Positions 34,352-45,400 of a stretch of 64,000 nt of DNA are shown here, piece after piece. The position numbers and the translations under genes were made by a program. The stretch is from an uncultured Phocaeicola sp. (GTDB taxonomy: Bacteria; Bacteroidota; Bacteroidia; Bacteroidales; Bacteroidaceae), in the NCBI GenBank assembly GCA_948579315.1, contig CAPAOL010000010.1, forward strand, positions 1 to 64,000, in the 5' to 3' direction. How positions within the stretch are numbered: the stretch's first letter is position 1; every line of letters begins with the position of its first letter. The notes below the pieces were generated by a model. That model ran no database searches. It saw only the letters and a list, made by a program, of their open reading frames with translations, and had not been told where the DNA came from.

Positions 34352-35173
34352 ATGACGACTATGTTTGACCCGAAACATCCAAGAGGCACGTATTCCGGCG
34401 CGGCGGCAATGAAACCTCAATATGTACTGATTACTGAGAATGGTAAAGAACGCACAAGCAATGTCACCGTTGCGCGAATTATGGAAGCGGTGTACAAAGT
34501 AGATATCCACGAATATGTCACTATCGAAAAGTGTCTGCCGGTCAGACTTATCCGTTCTGCCGAACTTTTCGCTCTAAGTTTCTATAAGGATTCTCACATT
34601 GCCGCCTATTTCCGGGTCGGAAAAACGATACTACGGATGGTACGCAGCGGCTTCTCGGTCGAGAATGCAACGGATGTGATGTGCGATTTCTTTCAGTTGG
34701 CGAAGATTCCTGATGTACAAAACTGGACATGCGAGGAGTTGAAGCCTGCACCGCGGAAGGTGGAATCGACTCTTACTGTCGATGGCGAGGATTTCAGATA
34801 TTTCGGTTGTGCGGATGTTATGGCTGCTCTTGAAAATATCATAGAGGGCAAATCAAAATGGCTTCTGCATGACTTTACGGATGAGGATGGCGGATATATA
34901 AATATTCATCGGTGTGATGACAATGACGGATTGGCAAAGTACAAAGTCGAGTTGGTAAGATGGACAAAACCCATACCGACAGGATACCGTTTCATCCTGT
35001 CCGACGTTGCCCCTTTACGCCGTTGGCTGTGGGATTTCACAGTGGAACGCACGTATCCCGACCCGCTTCCCGAATGGGAGACGTTTGATGTGACGGATTA
35101 TTTTCAGCGATTGGCTTTCAGATTTTTAGATGAAGAGGATAAATTAGATAAGAAGGAAAGAGATGAACGGTAA
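34352..35173 (+). CDS. Protein of unknown function upstream of a Sel1 protein
   Basis: The 273-residue product (or 270 from the ATG at 34361) is soluble, with no signal peptide or membrane segment. I recognise no family. Visible features are a basic N-terminal region (KTILRMVRSGF), a Cys-containing middle and an acidic, Trp-rich C-terminal region (RRWLWDFTVERTYPDPLPEWETF) ending in a charged helix. It overlaps the following Sel1 gene by 11 bases, which suggests that the two products work together. Confidence 0.7.
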   Translation: MTTMFDPKHPRGTYSGAAAMKPQYVLITENGKERTSNVTVARIMEAVYKVDIHEYVTIEKCLPVRLIRSAELFALSFYKDSHIAAYFRVGKTILRMVRSGFSVENATDVMCDFFQLAKIPDVQNWTCEELKPAPRKVESTLTVDGEDFRYFGCADVMAALENIIEGKSKWLLHDFTDEDGGYINIHRCDDNDGLAKYKVELVRWTKPIPTGYRFILSDVAPLRRWLWDFTVERTYPDPLPEWETFDVTDYFQRLAFRFLDEEDKLDKKERDER

Positions 35174-36410
35174 ATACAGTCTGCCGGTGGTGAAGGCAGT
35201 AGATTTAATTTGGACTAGTTTCGACAAGGAAGAGATACACCGTGGATACGCGATGCTTATGCAGGCGGCACAGCAAGGCGATGCAGACGCATTATGCTTC
35301 ATCGCACGTTGTTTCATGGGCGAGGAGTATGTATGGAGCGGAGCCGGCTTTGCCACTGACGATGCTAATGCCTCAAAACTTATGCAGAAGAGTGCGCTCA
35401 TGGGCAGTGCTACGGGGGTGCTTTGTGCCGTACGAAGCGGCAACTTCACTCCGGCGGTTCAGCGTGGGATGCCTTTTGACTCGTTCAAGGAAGCTTTTGA
35501 GGAGATTCTCAAACAGGCTGAACGTGGCAATGCGTTCTGCTGCTATATGATAGGAAATGTTTATTATTGGGGCGACTATCTGCTTGTTGAGCCTGAGCTT
35601 GCCAAGCAATTCAAAACCGAGGACAATTATAATGCTTGGGCCTATCCGATAGCAAAAGAATGGTACGAACGCAGCTTTAACGGGCGTATCTGTGCCGGTT
35701 GGGGCAATTATTGCAATATCCGTAAGTCAGGGCTCTGCGATATCAGGCAGGAGGTGTTTGAAGTTTATTTTCAAGCGCTTGCTGAGATTTCTCCGGTGAT
35801 TTGCGGCAACTACGGATATTACCTCGGACATGAGAAAAACAATCCGGAGGCATCGCTCTCTTATTACATCAAGGCGGCACATCGCTACGATATACAGGCG
35901 ACATTCAACGCCGGCTGTTGCTATGATGAGGGGTTTGGTGTGGAAAGAGATGTCGACATGGCCTTCAATTTCTATGAGATAGCTGCTATTGGAGGTCATC
36001 CTAATGCTCAGTGGCAGGTGGCATACTACTATTTCGATGGATGGGGCAGCATTGAACAGGATTATGCCAAAGCTGCCGAATGGTTTGAGAAAGCTTATCA
36101 GAATCCCCAAAGTGACGATAAAAACAGGGTGCGTTCGGCAGCCTATCTTGGCATCTGCTATCAGGATGGTCTCGGTGTAATACAGGATGATGACATAGCC
36201 CTGGAGTATCTTCAGGAAGCGGAGGAAGATATTGACATGTTGTGGGATCCAATCAATGCCATGGTGCTGAATGCGCTGGGCGTAGCCTATTATTTCGGGC
36301 GTGGCACAGAGGAAGATGAAGAATTGGGATATGAGTATTTTGAAGATGCGGCAGAGCTTGGTTTGGATACGGCAAAAGAGCATCTTCGACTGATAAATGA
36401 AAACTCATAG
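35163..36410 (+). CDS. Sel1-repeat protein
   Basis: The 415-residue protein is made of Sel1-like (TPR-related) repeats, clearest from about residue 245 on: ATFNAGCCYDEGFGVERD, NAQWQVAYYYFDGWG, AAYLGICYQDGLGVIQDD and NALGVAYYFGRGTEEDEE. Such solenoids act as protein-binding scaffolds. There is no signal peptide, so it is probably cytoplasmic. It is coupled to the unknown gene upstream and followed at 34 bases by a vitamin-kinase gene. Confidence 0.85.
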   Translation: MNGKYSLPVVKAVDLIWTSFDKEEIHRGYAMLMQAAQQGDADALCFIARCFMGEEYVWSGAGFATDDANASKLMQKSALMGSATGVLCAVRSGNFTPAVQRGMPFDSFKEAFEEILKQAERGNAFCCYMIGNVYYWGDYLLVEPELAKQFKTEDNYNAWAYPIAKEWYERSFNGRICAGWGNYCNIRKSGLCDIRQEVFEVYFQALAEISPVICGNYGYYLGHEKNNPEASLSYYIKAAHRYDIQATFNAGCCYDEGFGVERDVDMAFNFYEIAAIGGHPNAQWQVAYYYFDGWGSIEQDYAKAAEWFEKAYQNPQSDDKNRVRSAAYLGICYQDGLGVIQDDDIALEYLQEAEEDIDMLWDPINAMVLNALGVAYYFGRGTEEDEELGYEYFEDAAELGLDTAKEHLRLINENS

Positions 36411-36444
36411 GATAAGAGTAGTAAAACATTTCATTATAAATTAT

Positions 36445-37317
36445 ATGTATGCCAATAAAGTAAAGAAAATAGCTGCCGTACATGACCTTTCGGGAATGGG
36501 GCGCGTATCTCTGACCGTTGTCATTCCTATTCTTTCATCCATGGGTTTTCAGGTTTGTCCGCTTCCTACGGCTGTATTATCCAATCATACGCAATATCCC
36601 GGTTTCTCCTTCCTCGACCTGACGGACGAGATGCCGAAGATTATTGCCCAATGGAAGAGGCTGGAGGTAGAGTTCGACGCTATCTATACCGGATATCTGG
36701 GTTCCCCGAGACAAATTCAGATTGTTTCTGATTTTATCAGGGACTTTCGCCGGCCGGATAGCCTGATCGTTGCCGATCCGGTATTGGGAGATAACGGACG
36801 GTTGTACGCCAACTTTGATGGAGGGATGATAAAAGAGATGCGCCACTTAATCACGAAAGCAGATGTGATTACCCCCAATCTGACGGAACTGTTTTATTTA
36901 TTGGATAAACCCTATAAAGCAGATAACACGGATGAAGAGCTGAAAGAATATCTTCGTCTTTTGTCCGACAAAGGTCCGCAAGTGGTTATCATCACCAGTG
37001 TTCCTGTACATGATGAGCCTCATAAAACGTCTGTCTATGCTTATAACCGTCAGGGAAACCGCTACTGGAAAGTGACCTGTCCTTATCTGCCGGCACATTA
37101 TCCCGGCACGGGCGATACTTTCACCAGTGTCATCACCGGTTCTTTGATGCAGGGAGACAGTCTGCCGATGGCGTTGGACCGTGCCACACAGTTTATCCTG
37201 CAAGGTATTCGTGCCACTTTCGGGTATGAATATGATAACCGCGAGGGTATCCTGCTGGAAAAAGTGCTTCATAATTTGGATATGCCGATACAGATGGCTA
37301 GTTACGAACTGATTTAA
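36445..37317 (+). CDS. Pyridoxal/pyridoxamine kinase-like PfkB-family kinase
   Basis: From the ATG at 36445 the product is 290 residues. It has the PdxY/PdxK layout: IAAVHDLSGMGRVSLTVVIP, a peptide region VLSNHTQYPG, VADPVLGDNGRLY, VITPNLTELFYLL and the C-terminal anion hole with catalytic Asp in HYPGTGDTFTSVI. It phosphorylates pyridoxal-type vitamin B6, though hydroxymethylpyrimidine cannot be excluded. The frame's upstream ATG at 36397 lies inside the Sel1 gene and was rejected. A strong terminator follows. Confidence 0.85.
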   Translation: MYANKVKKIAAVHDLSGMGRVSLTVVIPILSSMGFQVCPLPTAVLSNHTQYPGFSFLDLTDEMPKIIAQWKRLEVEFDAIYTGYLGSPRQIQIVSDFIRDFRRPDSLIVADPVLGDNGRLYANFDGGMIKEMRHLITKADVITPNLTELFYLLDKPYKADNTDEELKEYLRLLSDKGPQVVIITSVPVHDEPHKTSVYAYNRQGNRYWKVTCPYLPAHYPGTGDTFTSVITGSLMQGDSLPMALDRATQFILQGIRATFGYEYDNREGILLEKVLHNLDMPIQMASYELI

Positions 37318-37322
37318 GATAG

Positions 37323-37372
37323 GGAAACAGTGAACATCGTGGAAATATGTTCCGCTTGATGTTCACTGTTTC
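37323..37372. terminator. Bidirectional terminator
   Basis: GAAACAGTGAACATC (37323-37337) pairs perfectly with GATGTTCACTGTTTC (37358-37372). A T-run follows on the plus strand. It separates the kinase gene from the converging sulfatase gene. Confidence 0.88.
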
Positions 37373-37405
37373 TTTTGATAGAAAGGTTGAATTGTCAAAA
37401 CTGAT

Positions 37406-38896
37406 TTAGTTGGTAGCCTCTTTCATTAATTGTTCGAAATGCTTCACGATATCGGGGTGCTGTGCAGCTACATCATGTTCTTCCCTGATGTCATTCTCCA
37501 GATTATAGAGTTGCATCTGTGTATTGCCTTTCCGTATATTCGTAATGATTCCCTTCCATTTTCCCATACGGATTGCTTTGTTTCCGATTCTGGGATCGGG
37601 ATATTCCCAATATAAGTATTCGTGTTGCTTTTGCTCTTCTTTTTTGCCGAGTAATGTAGGTAGGAAACTGATACCGTCTGTCGGCGGGCAAGAAATCCCT
37701 GCTATCTCAGCCAAGGTAGGCATTACATCCTGGAAAGCACAAATATGATCACTTTCCGTACCCGGTTTGATGTGTCCCGGCCATGTCATGATTGCCGGAA
37801 CCCGGATTCCACCCTCATGCAGGAAACATTTGCCCCATCCATATTCCGACTTGAAAAGGCCGCCACTGTTGAACCAGGGCGAATCACTTCCACCGTTGAA
37901 TGTGGCTCCGTTGTCGGAAGTGAAGACAATAAGTGTATTCTCATATAGATTTTCCTTTTTCAATTTTTCTATCAATCCGCCTATTTGTTCATCAAAATAG
38001 CTGATCATTGCTGCATAAGTGGCGTGTGGATAACGGCAGGGCAGATAACCCGCTTTGCCTGTATAGGGTTCTTCATCACCGAACTTTTCTACATAATACT
38101 TCACCCAACGTTCAGGAGCCTGCAGGGATACGTGCGGTAGGGGAGTAGTCCACATCAGGAAGAAAGGAGTGGATTGATTGGCACTGACGAATTTTAGAAG
38201 CTCGTCAAAGATTAAGTCGTTGGCATATTCTTTTTGCGTATATTTGGCATAACTGGCCGGATCATTCGGGTCAGCATCTTTGTCCAAGGGACTTCGGTGA
38301 GGGTCGGTCACCTTGTTGGATAAATAGACACGTTCATCATTCTTATATAAAAATGGTGGATAATACGTATGTGCCTGGCGCTGGCAGTTATATCCATAAA
38401 ACTGATCGAAGCCCTGCTTGCCTGGCGTCCCTTCGGATCCCGGATAACCAAGTCCCCATTTTCCGAAACATCCGGTAGTATACCCTACCTGTTGCATCAT
38501 TCGTCCGATAGTCATCGTGTTGGCTTGCAAGGGGAACTGTCCTTCCAGTTCTTTATGTGCATATACGGAATCATAGTTGTTGACGGCTCCGCGTTCGGTC
38601 ATTTCATTATTGAAACGGATTTGTGCGTGTCCGGAATGCATGCCCGTCATTAATACGCAACGTGCCGGAGCTGATACAGGCGAACCGGAATAATGCTGTG
38701 TCAGTTTGATGCCTTCTTTGCATAAACGGTCGATGTTGGGTGTTTCTATTTTTTGTTGTCCGAAACAACCGATATCCCCATATCCCAGATCGTCCATTAA
38801 AATATAAATAATGTTGGGTTGTGTTTGTAAAGTCTGCCCTTGCAGATAACTGCCGCATAGGGCGGAAACACCGATAAATAAGTTTCTTTTATTCAT
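37406..38896 (-). CDS. Serine-type sulfatase, exported
   Basis: The 496-residue protein has a signal peptide (cut near LQGQ) and an S1-family sulfatase fold. Metal-binding residues are in ILMDDLGYGDIG. The formylglycine site is S75-A-P-A-R, the Ser form that anaerobic maturases (anSME) convert, and it is followed by VLMTGMHSGHAQIRFN. The C-terminal YLYWEYPDPRIGNKAIRMGKWKG closes the active site. It removes a sulphate ester from a glycan in the periplasm. It follows the GH20 gene by 12 bases in the same operon. Specificity (for example 6-O-sulphated GlcNAc) is only suggested by that partner. Confidence 0.92.
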   Translation of the reverse strand: MNKRNLFIGVSALCGSYLQGQTLQTQPNIIYILMDDLGYGDIGCFGQQKIETPNIDRLCKEGIKLTQHYSGSPVSAPARCVLMTGMHSGHAQIRFNNEMTERGAVNNYDSVYAHKELEGQFPLQANTMTIGRMMQQVGYTTGCFGKWGLGYPGSEGTPGKQGFDQFYGYNCQRQAHTYYPPFLYKNDERVYLSNKVTDPHRSPLDKDADPNDPASYAKYTQKEYANDLIFDELLKFVSANQSTPFFLMWTTPLPHVSLQAPERWVKYYVEKFGDEEPYTGKAGYLPCRYPHATYAAMISYFDEQIGGLIEKLKKENLYENTLIVFTSDNGATFNGGSDSPWFNSGGLFKSEYGWGKCFLHEGGIRVPAIMTWPGHIKPGTESDHICAFQDVMPTLAEIAGISCPPTDGISFLPTLLGKKEEQKQHEYLYWEYPDPRIGNKAIRMGKWKGIITNIRKGNTQMQLYNLENDIREEHDVAAQHPDIVKHFEQLMKEATN

Positions 38897-38908
38897 GATA
38901 TTCTTTTT

Positions 38909-40468
38909 TTAATCCCATTTGTAACCTTGCGGTACTTCGCTTTTTAAAACTGGTCCGAATTTATACCCTTGCTCTTCGAACCATTCCTTCTTTTGAAGCA
39001 CGTGCTCGTAGAAACGGGTAAATTCCAGTGGCTCTCCTTGATGCCACATCTGTTCTGCCAGTCCGATGATGCGGGGAAACAGGCGTTGGTCTATCATACG
39101 TTCCGTCACTACATCGTCTGTCCATAAGGCGCAGCTCATGCCGAGAATCAACGGATTCTTTTCATTGTAGGCCTTGTTCGAAGGATTGTCCAGATATAAG
39201 TCTTTCAAGTCGAACGTGCGTTCTTTGGCGTATCCTCGCCACGGAGTGAGCGGGAAGTTGAGATACGTATAGTAGTTTGAACTGCAAATGACCGGATAGT
39301 TGTGCTTGAGCGCATTGCGGAGTGCCAAGTCTTTGTGACCGCGGTAGTTCCACCATTGGATGACTGTGTTGTCGGGCAGCGGATATCCGTCCTGATATAC
39401 GACATCTCCCCAGAAGATGGCTTTGCGCCCCTTCTGCTTCAAGTGGTTTGCCATCTGCGCGGAGAACCATAGTTGGAGGTCGTGGCTGTCTTTCAGGTTC
39501 AACGCAGCGATTCTTTTTTGGCAGTCTTCGCATTTGTTCCAATTCCCCTTCGGTGCTTCGTCTCCTCCCAAATGGATGTAGGGGGAGGGGAATAACTCAC
39601 ATACTTCGTCCAATACGTTTTTCAGGAAAGTCAGCACCTCTTCTTTTCCGGCACAGAATATGTTTTGGGTGAATCCCTGTTGCGGCACTTCGACGGGCAG
39701 CCCGAAGCAGCCCAACTCCGGATGGGCGGAAAGAGCAGCTTCCGCGTGTCCCGGCATATCTATCTCGGGCACGATGGTGATGTTGCGCTGGCTGGCATAG
39801 TTGATTACCTCACGTATCTCTTCTTGTGTGTAGAATCCGTGTTGTTCTTCTGCCTTTCCTACCGAACCTCCTACTTGGGTAAGGCGCGGATACCGCTTGA
39901 TTTCTATCCGCCATCCCAACCCTTCCGTCAGGTGCCAGTGGAAATAGTTCATTTTAAGCAGGGAAGCCATGTCGATATACTTCTTGATGGTGGATATCCG
40001 TTGGTATTGGCGTCCGGAATCGAGCAAGAAGCAGCGCCATTGCATACGGGGGGAGTCGGTGATGTCGGCACAGGCAAAGGTAAGTTTCCCGGCCGGGCCC
40101 GAAACCCATTGCCGCAAGGTCTGCACGGCGTAGATGAATCCTCTTTCGCTGGAAGCGGTTATGATCATCTGTTTCGGATTGATGCTTATCTTATAGCCTT
40201 CGGGCGGAAGCGACGGGTCGTTCATCCAGCAGATGTGGGCGGCCGATGCTTTGGATTGCCATTTGACGGAAGCGTCGCGGAGTACTTCGCTGCGCAAAAG
40301 GCTTACGTAGAATGCGGTAGTGTCCGCAGTGTACATGGAAATGTTCTTTCGTAAGGTGAGTTTGCCTTTTTTCATTTCCACCTGGTTGGGGGAGGGGAAT
40401 ACGATTTGACCGCACGTGAGGGTTGCATAAGATACGAGCAGGAGAAGAATGGATAATCGGTGTTTCAT
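38909..40468 (-). CDS. Exported GH20 beta-N-acetylhexosaminidase
   Basis: The 519-residue protein has a signal peptide (VSYATLTCGQ), an N-terminal GH20b-type domain, and a TIM barrel from about residue 143. The catalytic pair is D303-E304 in YIHLGGDEAPKGNW. Substrate-shaping blocks FHWHLTEGLGWRIEI and VPEIDMPGHAEAAL are present. It removes terminal GlcNAc or GalNAc by substrate-assisted catalysis. It has its own -7 box (40500-40507) after a hairpin that follows susD, so the enzyme pair can be made separately from the SusCD pair. Confidence 0.94.
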   Translation of the reverse strand: MKHRLSILLLLVSYATLTCGQIVFPSPNQVEMKKGKLTLRKNISMYTADTTAFYVSLLRSEVLRDASVKWQSKASAAHICWMNDPSLPPEGYKISINPKQMIITASSERGFIYAVQTLRQWVSGPAGKLTFACADITDSPRMQWRCFLLDSGRQYQRISTIKKYIDMASLLKMNYFHWHLTEGLGWRIEIKRYPRLTQVGGSVGKAEEQHGFYTQEEIREVINYASQRNITIVPEIDMPGHAEAALSAHPELGCFGLPVEVPQQGFTQNIFCAGKEEVLTFLKNVLDEVCELFPSPYIHLGGDEAPKGNWNKCEDCQKRIAALNLKDSHDLQLWFSAQMANHLKQKGRKAIFWGDVVYQDGYPLPDNTVIQWWNYRGHKDLALRNALKHNYPVICSSNYYTYLNFPLTPWRGYAKERTFDLKDLYLDNPSNKAYNEKNPLILGMSCALWTDDVVTERMIDQRLFPRIIGLAEQMWHQGEPLEFTRFYEHVLQKKEWFEEQGYKFGPVLKSEVPQGYKWD

Positions 40469-40499
40469 ACAGGTTATCTTGATAATGGTTAGTTGTAGG

Positions 40500-40507
40500 C
40501 AAAGTTA
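40500..40507 (-). promoter_or_regulatory. -7 box for the GH20-sulfatase operon
   Basis: The minus strand reads TAACTTTG, 31 bases before the GH20 ATG. Confidence 0.5.
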
Positions 40508-40512
40508 AGAAT

Positions 40513-40547
40513 AAACTGTCCAAAGTGCCAAACACTTTGGACAGTTT
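40513..40547 (-). terminator. Perfect hairpin after susD
   Basis: AAACTGTCCAAAGTG pairs with CACTTTGGACAGTTT around a five-base loop. On the minus strand a short T-rich tail follows. It probably ends or weakens transcription from susCD into the enzyme genes. Confidence 0.7.
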
Positions 40548-40568
40548 CAACTGATTAAGGTCTATTTA

Positions 40569-42422
40569 TTAATTCTCACTTTCCCAGCCGGGGTTCTGTT
40601 CGAGTTGGGGGTTCAGCACTCGTTCGTTGCGTGGGATGGGGTAGAGATAATAATAGTCGGGCCACAAATGAGTCTGTTGAGGATGGAATTCCAGATAGCC
40701 TTCACTGCCTCCGCCGTGGATGGTGACATTGGCTTTGGGGAAATCAGATGCCCGTACATATTGTCCGAGTTTCTTTTTCAGTGCATAGTGGCATTTCTTC
40801 CATCTTCTCAGGTCATCGAAACGGAAACCTTCGGAGAAGAGCTCGATGCGTCGCTCACGGCGAATCTCCCATAACAGGGGTTTTACTTCATAGTCGCCCG
40901 AATAATCGGGGTTTCCTTTGTCACGCTCCGGGTCGAAAGAATCATCGATATTCGTAACAATCATCGGAGCTACGTTGGCGCGCGGGCGCAGTTTGTTGAT
41001 GGTGAGGTTGGCTATGTCTTGGTCGAATTCGCCCAATTCGTACATGGCTTCTGCATAGTTCAGCATTACTTCTTCGATGCGGAAGATGGGCATATCCGTC
41101 TCCTCGTTTCGTTGGCTACCCATTTCCAGATAGCAGCAGTAGTATTTCCAGTTGTTGTATCCGAAAGCTGATTTATACCACCCCTGGTCGTTCAAGAAGA
41201 AGTCGAAGTGTGGTACGGCTCCTAAGATACCGCCACTATATCCTTGACGGAACGGCAACGTTTTCTGCCGCTCTTTGGAGGAGCCGTATCCTATTCCCAT
41301 ACGTGTGCTGAGGCTGTCGATGAAACTTTTGTCTTTAGGATTGTCGGTAAATTCCCATTTGTTGTCCCATGCATCTTGCGATGCGCTACGGTCTATAGTA
41401 TAAGGCGGAGTGACGTGTAGCCATAAACGGTGGTCGCGGTTACTGAATTCTTTGTACGGATCTTCATCACCTAAAAACAACGGGTTGTTCCAGCGCGGCT
41501 TACCGTTTGAGCAAAGATAGCTGTCTACCAAATCGCGGGTCGGATTGTAGAACGATGAGGCAGTGGTTCCACCGATACTTACAGCGTGTACCACACCGGC
41601 AGCGTTCGAATGCTCTTTGTATAAAATCACACCCGGAACGTCTTTTAGTTCCAGCGAGCAGAATAAGTCGTCGTAGCAGTCGGCTACGTTGGGATACTTC
41701 TTTATCAGTTCGGCAGATACCCGCTTGCATTCCTGCAGGTAGGTTTCGGCATTACCCAAACCGTGGTATTTGCGCCATGTACCTTCAAACAGGCAGAAAC
41801 GTGACAACAATGCTTGTACGCAGTCTTTGTTGATGGTGTTTGCTCCTTCTCCGTTTTCATTGATATCCCTTTCGGCATCTTTCAAATCCTTCAGGATATG
41901 TTCGGCTATTTCATCTCTCGATGCTCTCGGACCTTCGATTAGTTCTGTCTCATCATCGCTCAATACGTGGTCAATCCAGGGCACGCCGCCATAGGCCGAC
42001 AGGAGAGAGAAGTAGCGGTAGCTGCGGAAGAAATATCCTACAGAACGCCAGTGTTTTTTCTCCGTATCCGTCATATCGCTGCCTTCGATGCGGTCGAGCA
42101 TTAAGTTCACGCGGCGGATATAGCTGTAGTAACTCCATACAGTATTGTCTTTTTTATCGGGAATAGTCACTAATTTCCGAATCCAGTTACTTTCGCTCGA
42201 ACCTCTTGTCTGATTGAACGAGATGTCGTCCGTAGAGTTTTCCGAATCGTATCTCAATAAAGGCAGGGTTTCATATAGTCCCCAGGCGTAAGCCTTGAAG
42301 TTGTCGTATGTTTTAAAAGCTGTTTCGGCGGTCGGGTCTCCCAAAGGATACCTTTCCAGGAAATCATTATTAAGACAGCCGGTCAGTAAAACCGTACATA
42401 TCAGATATAAATATTTTCTCAT
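40569..42422 (-). CDS. SusD/RagB-family glycan-binding lipoprotein
   Basis: From the ATG at 42422 the product is 617 residues with a lipobox LLTGC at about residue 16. The helical SusD core is evident: TAETAFKTYDNFKAYAWGLYE, ALLSRFCLFEGTW, LNYAEAMYELG, and the C-terminal LLWEIRRERRIELFSEGFRFDDLRRWKK. It binds a glycan at the cell surface and covers the SusC pore. It is 13 bases after susC. The earlier ATG at 42458 overlaps susC and does not begin with the lipoprotein signal. Confidence 0.94.
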   Translation of the reverse strand: MRKYLYLICTVLLTGCLNNDFLERYPLGDPTAETAFKTYDNFKAYAWGLYETLPLLRYDSENSTDDISFNQTRGSSESNWIRKLVTIPDKKDNTVWSYYSYIRRVNLMLDRIEGSDMTDTEKKHWRSVGYFFRSYRYFSLLSAYGGVPWIDHVLSDDETELIEGPRASRDEIAEHILKDLKDAERDINENGEGANTINKDCVQALLSRFCLFEGTWRKYHGLGNAETYLQECKRVSAELIKKYPNVADCYDDLFCSLELKDVPGVILYKEHSNAAGVVHAVSIGGTTASSFYNPTRDLVDSYLCSNGKPRWNNPLFLGDEDPYKEFSNRDHRLWLHVTPPYTIDRSASQDAWDNKWEFTDNPKDKSFIDSLSTRMGIGYGSSKERQKTLPFRQGYSGGILGAVPHFDFFLNDQGWYKSAFGYNNWKYYCCYLEMGSQRNEETDMPIFRIEEVMLNYAEAMYELGEFDQDIANLTINKLRPRANVAPMIVTNIDDSFDPERDKGNPDYSGDYEVKPLLWEIRRERRIELFSEGFRFDDLRRWKKCHYALKKKLGQYVRASDFPKANVTIHGGGSEGYLEFHPQQTHLWPDYYYLYPIPRNERVLNPQLEQNPGWESEN

Positions 42423-42435
42423 AATGCATGGGTTA

Positions 42436-45400
42436 TTAGAATGTAACATTGATACCAAGAGAGAATTTTCTCATAAACGGATATTCCCAATAGCCTTTCT
42501 TCAACATATCGGTTTCCAATCCCTCGGGCAAGTGGTCCCAAGTATAGAGATTTTCTCCACTGAAGAATACTTTCATCTCATCGAAATAGATGCGTTGCGA
42601 CCACGTTTTGGGCAACGTGTACGAAAGTGTGATATTCTGTAGTTTCAAGTAAGATGCATCTGCCAGATACTTGGTCTGTTTCCAATGGTTATAGGAGGTG
42701 TTTACTCCCTCGTTAGCATATACGCGCGGAAAGTATGCGTTCGTGTTCTCGGGTGTCCAGAAGTCGAGCGTTTCCTTAAACAAGCTGCCCCAAGTTCCGG
42801 TAGGCCATGCAATCTGGTCGGTACGCCAGTAATCGCGTTTGCCCACGCCGCGTAGGAAAATAGACAAGTCAAATCCTTTCCAGCTTACTCCTGCAGTGAT
42901 ACCGTAGTGGAAGCGCGGTGTTGAGTTACCGATGATGCGTTGGTCGCCCGGATCGTCTGCCGTTCCCTGTCCGCTCCAAATGGTTTCCGTGTCATCGTCG
43001 AAGTTTTTGTATAGGATATCTCCCGGATACATTGTTCCGGCTCCTTTCGGTTTAGGAATACCGGCTTTCAATGTTCCGTCTTCGTTGAAGTCGTCTACGG
43101 TGTAGAAACGGTCGGTGACGTATCCCCATATTTCTCCTATTTTCATACCTTTACGATAAATCTTATCACCCAACAGGTTAGTTTCGTTGTTGTACTTCGT
43201 AATCTCGCTTTGTGAGTCGTACAGGTTGAAGCCAATCCGGTAACTCCAGTCTTTGTTGATACGGTCTCTCCAGTTCAATTCCAATTCCCAACCATAGGTT
43301 TTCAGGTCAGCGGCATTCTGTTTGGCAGCAGTAGCACCGATTACCCACGGAAGGTCCATACCAGGAGCCAACATTCCTTTGGTGTCGCGGCGATACCAGT
43401 CGAAAGTACCGTTCAGGCGGTTATTGAAGAATCCGAAGTCGACGCCGAAGTCCAGTGTATATACTTTCTCCCATGAGAAATTGTTGCTTACCATTGCAGG
43501 AGCCTTCAGTGAAGTGGCTTTCTGTCCGTCTACTAACCATTCTGTGAGATAAGGCGCCATAGAAGGAATGTACGGATAGTTTTCGGGGGTATTGTCAGAC
43601 TTCAGGATAATCTGGTTTCCGATAGAACCCCACGAAGCGCGCAGTTTCAGGTTGGAAAGAATGTCCCTTGTTTTTTCCATAAATGCTTCTTCCGAGATTC
43701 TCCATCCGGCTGAGAAAGATGGGAAGAATCCGAAACGGTTCTTCTTCGGGAAACGGGAAGTTCCGTCGTAACGTCCGTTGGCTTCCAGCATATATTTGCC
43801 GGCGTATGCGTAATTGATACGGTAGAACAAACCTCTGATGGCATATTCGTCAAAACTGTCGCTGACAGAAGTCGTACCGGTCGAACCTGAAAGAGAAGGC
43901 AGGTTTTCCAACAATACGTCCTTACGTTCCGACCATTGGGATTCCTTGTGGCTCTCTTCCTGGTTGTATCCTCCCATGATGGCAATGTCGTGTTTGCCTA
44001 TGGAGAAGTCGTAATTGGCAAATACGTTGATGGCATTGTAGTTGGTGAATCCTTGTGTCAGGGCATAACTTGAGTTTTCTGTACTGTTCAGGACTCCCGC
44101 AAAGTTGAAACCGATGTATTGGTATTTGTTGATATACATCCGGTTGTATTCGGTAGTGCGGTTAAATGTATATTCACCCGTTATTTTCAATCCTTTTAAC
44201 GGAGATATGATAACACGTCCCAATGTGCGCAGGTCGTTTTTCTTGATAACTCTCGGTTCGCTATAACGTACATAAGTAGCCGATGTTTCGGCGGGATATA
44301 CTACGCCGTCTTGTTCATACGGCAGGATGTTATGGTAAGATGGCAAAGCCATCACACTTCCCCACACACCGTTGCGGCCGCCTTGCTCTACTTTGTTTTG
44401 AGTAGAGTTGGCATATCTGATATCCAACTGAGTGGTAAGCCATTTGTTGATATCCACGCTGAGGAAGCTGGACATATTGATACGGTTGAACTTGTCTTTG
44501 TCTGTTATCAGAATTCCGTCTTCACCGGTGTATCCTAAACTTAAGCGGTAATTGGTGCGTTCGCTACCTCCCGATACGGAGAAACTGTGGTTCTGCATGA
44601 AGCCGAAGTTTTCCATCATGTCGGCAAACATATCGTTTTCCCGCATTAAGAACAAATTGCCTTTGTCGTCAAATACATAACCGTTAGGATATTTGGAAGG
44701 GTCGCTTTGGTAGTCGCGTATGTATGATTCCCACTGGGTGATGTTTTTTCCGTCCACATACGTGTCATTCGCCCATCCCATCTCCTTGTAGGCCAATACC
44801 GACTCCAGCGGACTGGCTTTTTGCGGCAACTCCAATGCTTTCGAGAAGGAGAAGTTGTTATTGTAGTTGAATTTGGGAGCCATATCTTTTTTACCTTGTT
44901 TCGTTGTTATCAGGATAACACCGAAAGCGGCACGCGCTCCATAGATAGCTGCCGAAGCGGCATCTTTCAGGATAGACACGGTTTCAATATCTTGCGGGTC
45001 AATCATATTGATGTCCATCGGTACGTTGTTGACCAGCACCAAAGGTTCACCTCCGTTGATGGAAGTTGTTCCACGGATATTATACGTCATGTCATCGCCG
45101 GGAGCACCTGTGGCCGATTCAATCTTCAAACCGGGCACAGCACCTTGCAAAGCTGCCGATACATTGGTTATAGGACGGTCGCCTAAGGATTCCTTGACGT
45201 TTACGGCTCCTACGGCTCCGGTCATATTCACTTTTTTCTGTGTACCGAATCCGATAACTACGACTTCCTCCATCGTTTGTGTGTCTTCCTGCAACTGGAT
45301 GTTGAAGGATGTCTGGTTTTTCACAGGAACTTCTTGTGTGGTGTATCCGATATAAGTGATTCGGAGTTTGCCATTTGCCGGAACTTCCAATGAGAACTCT

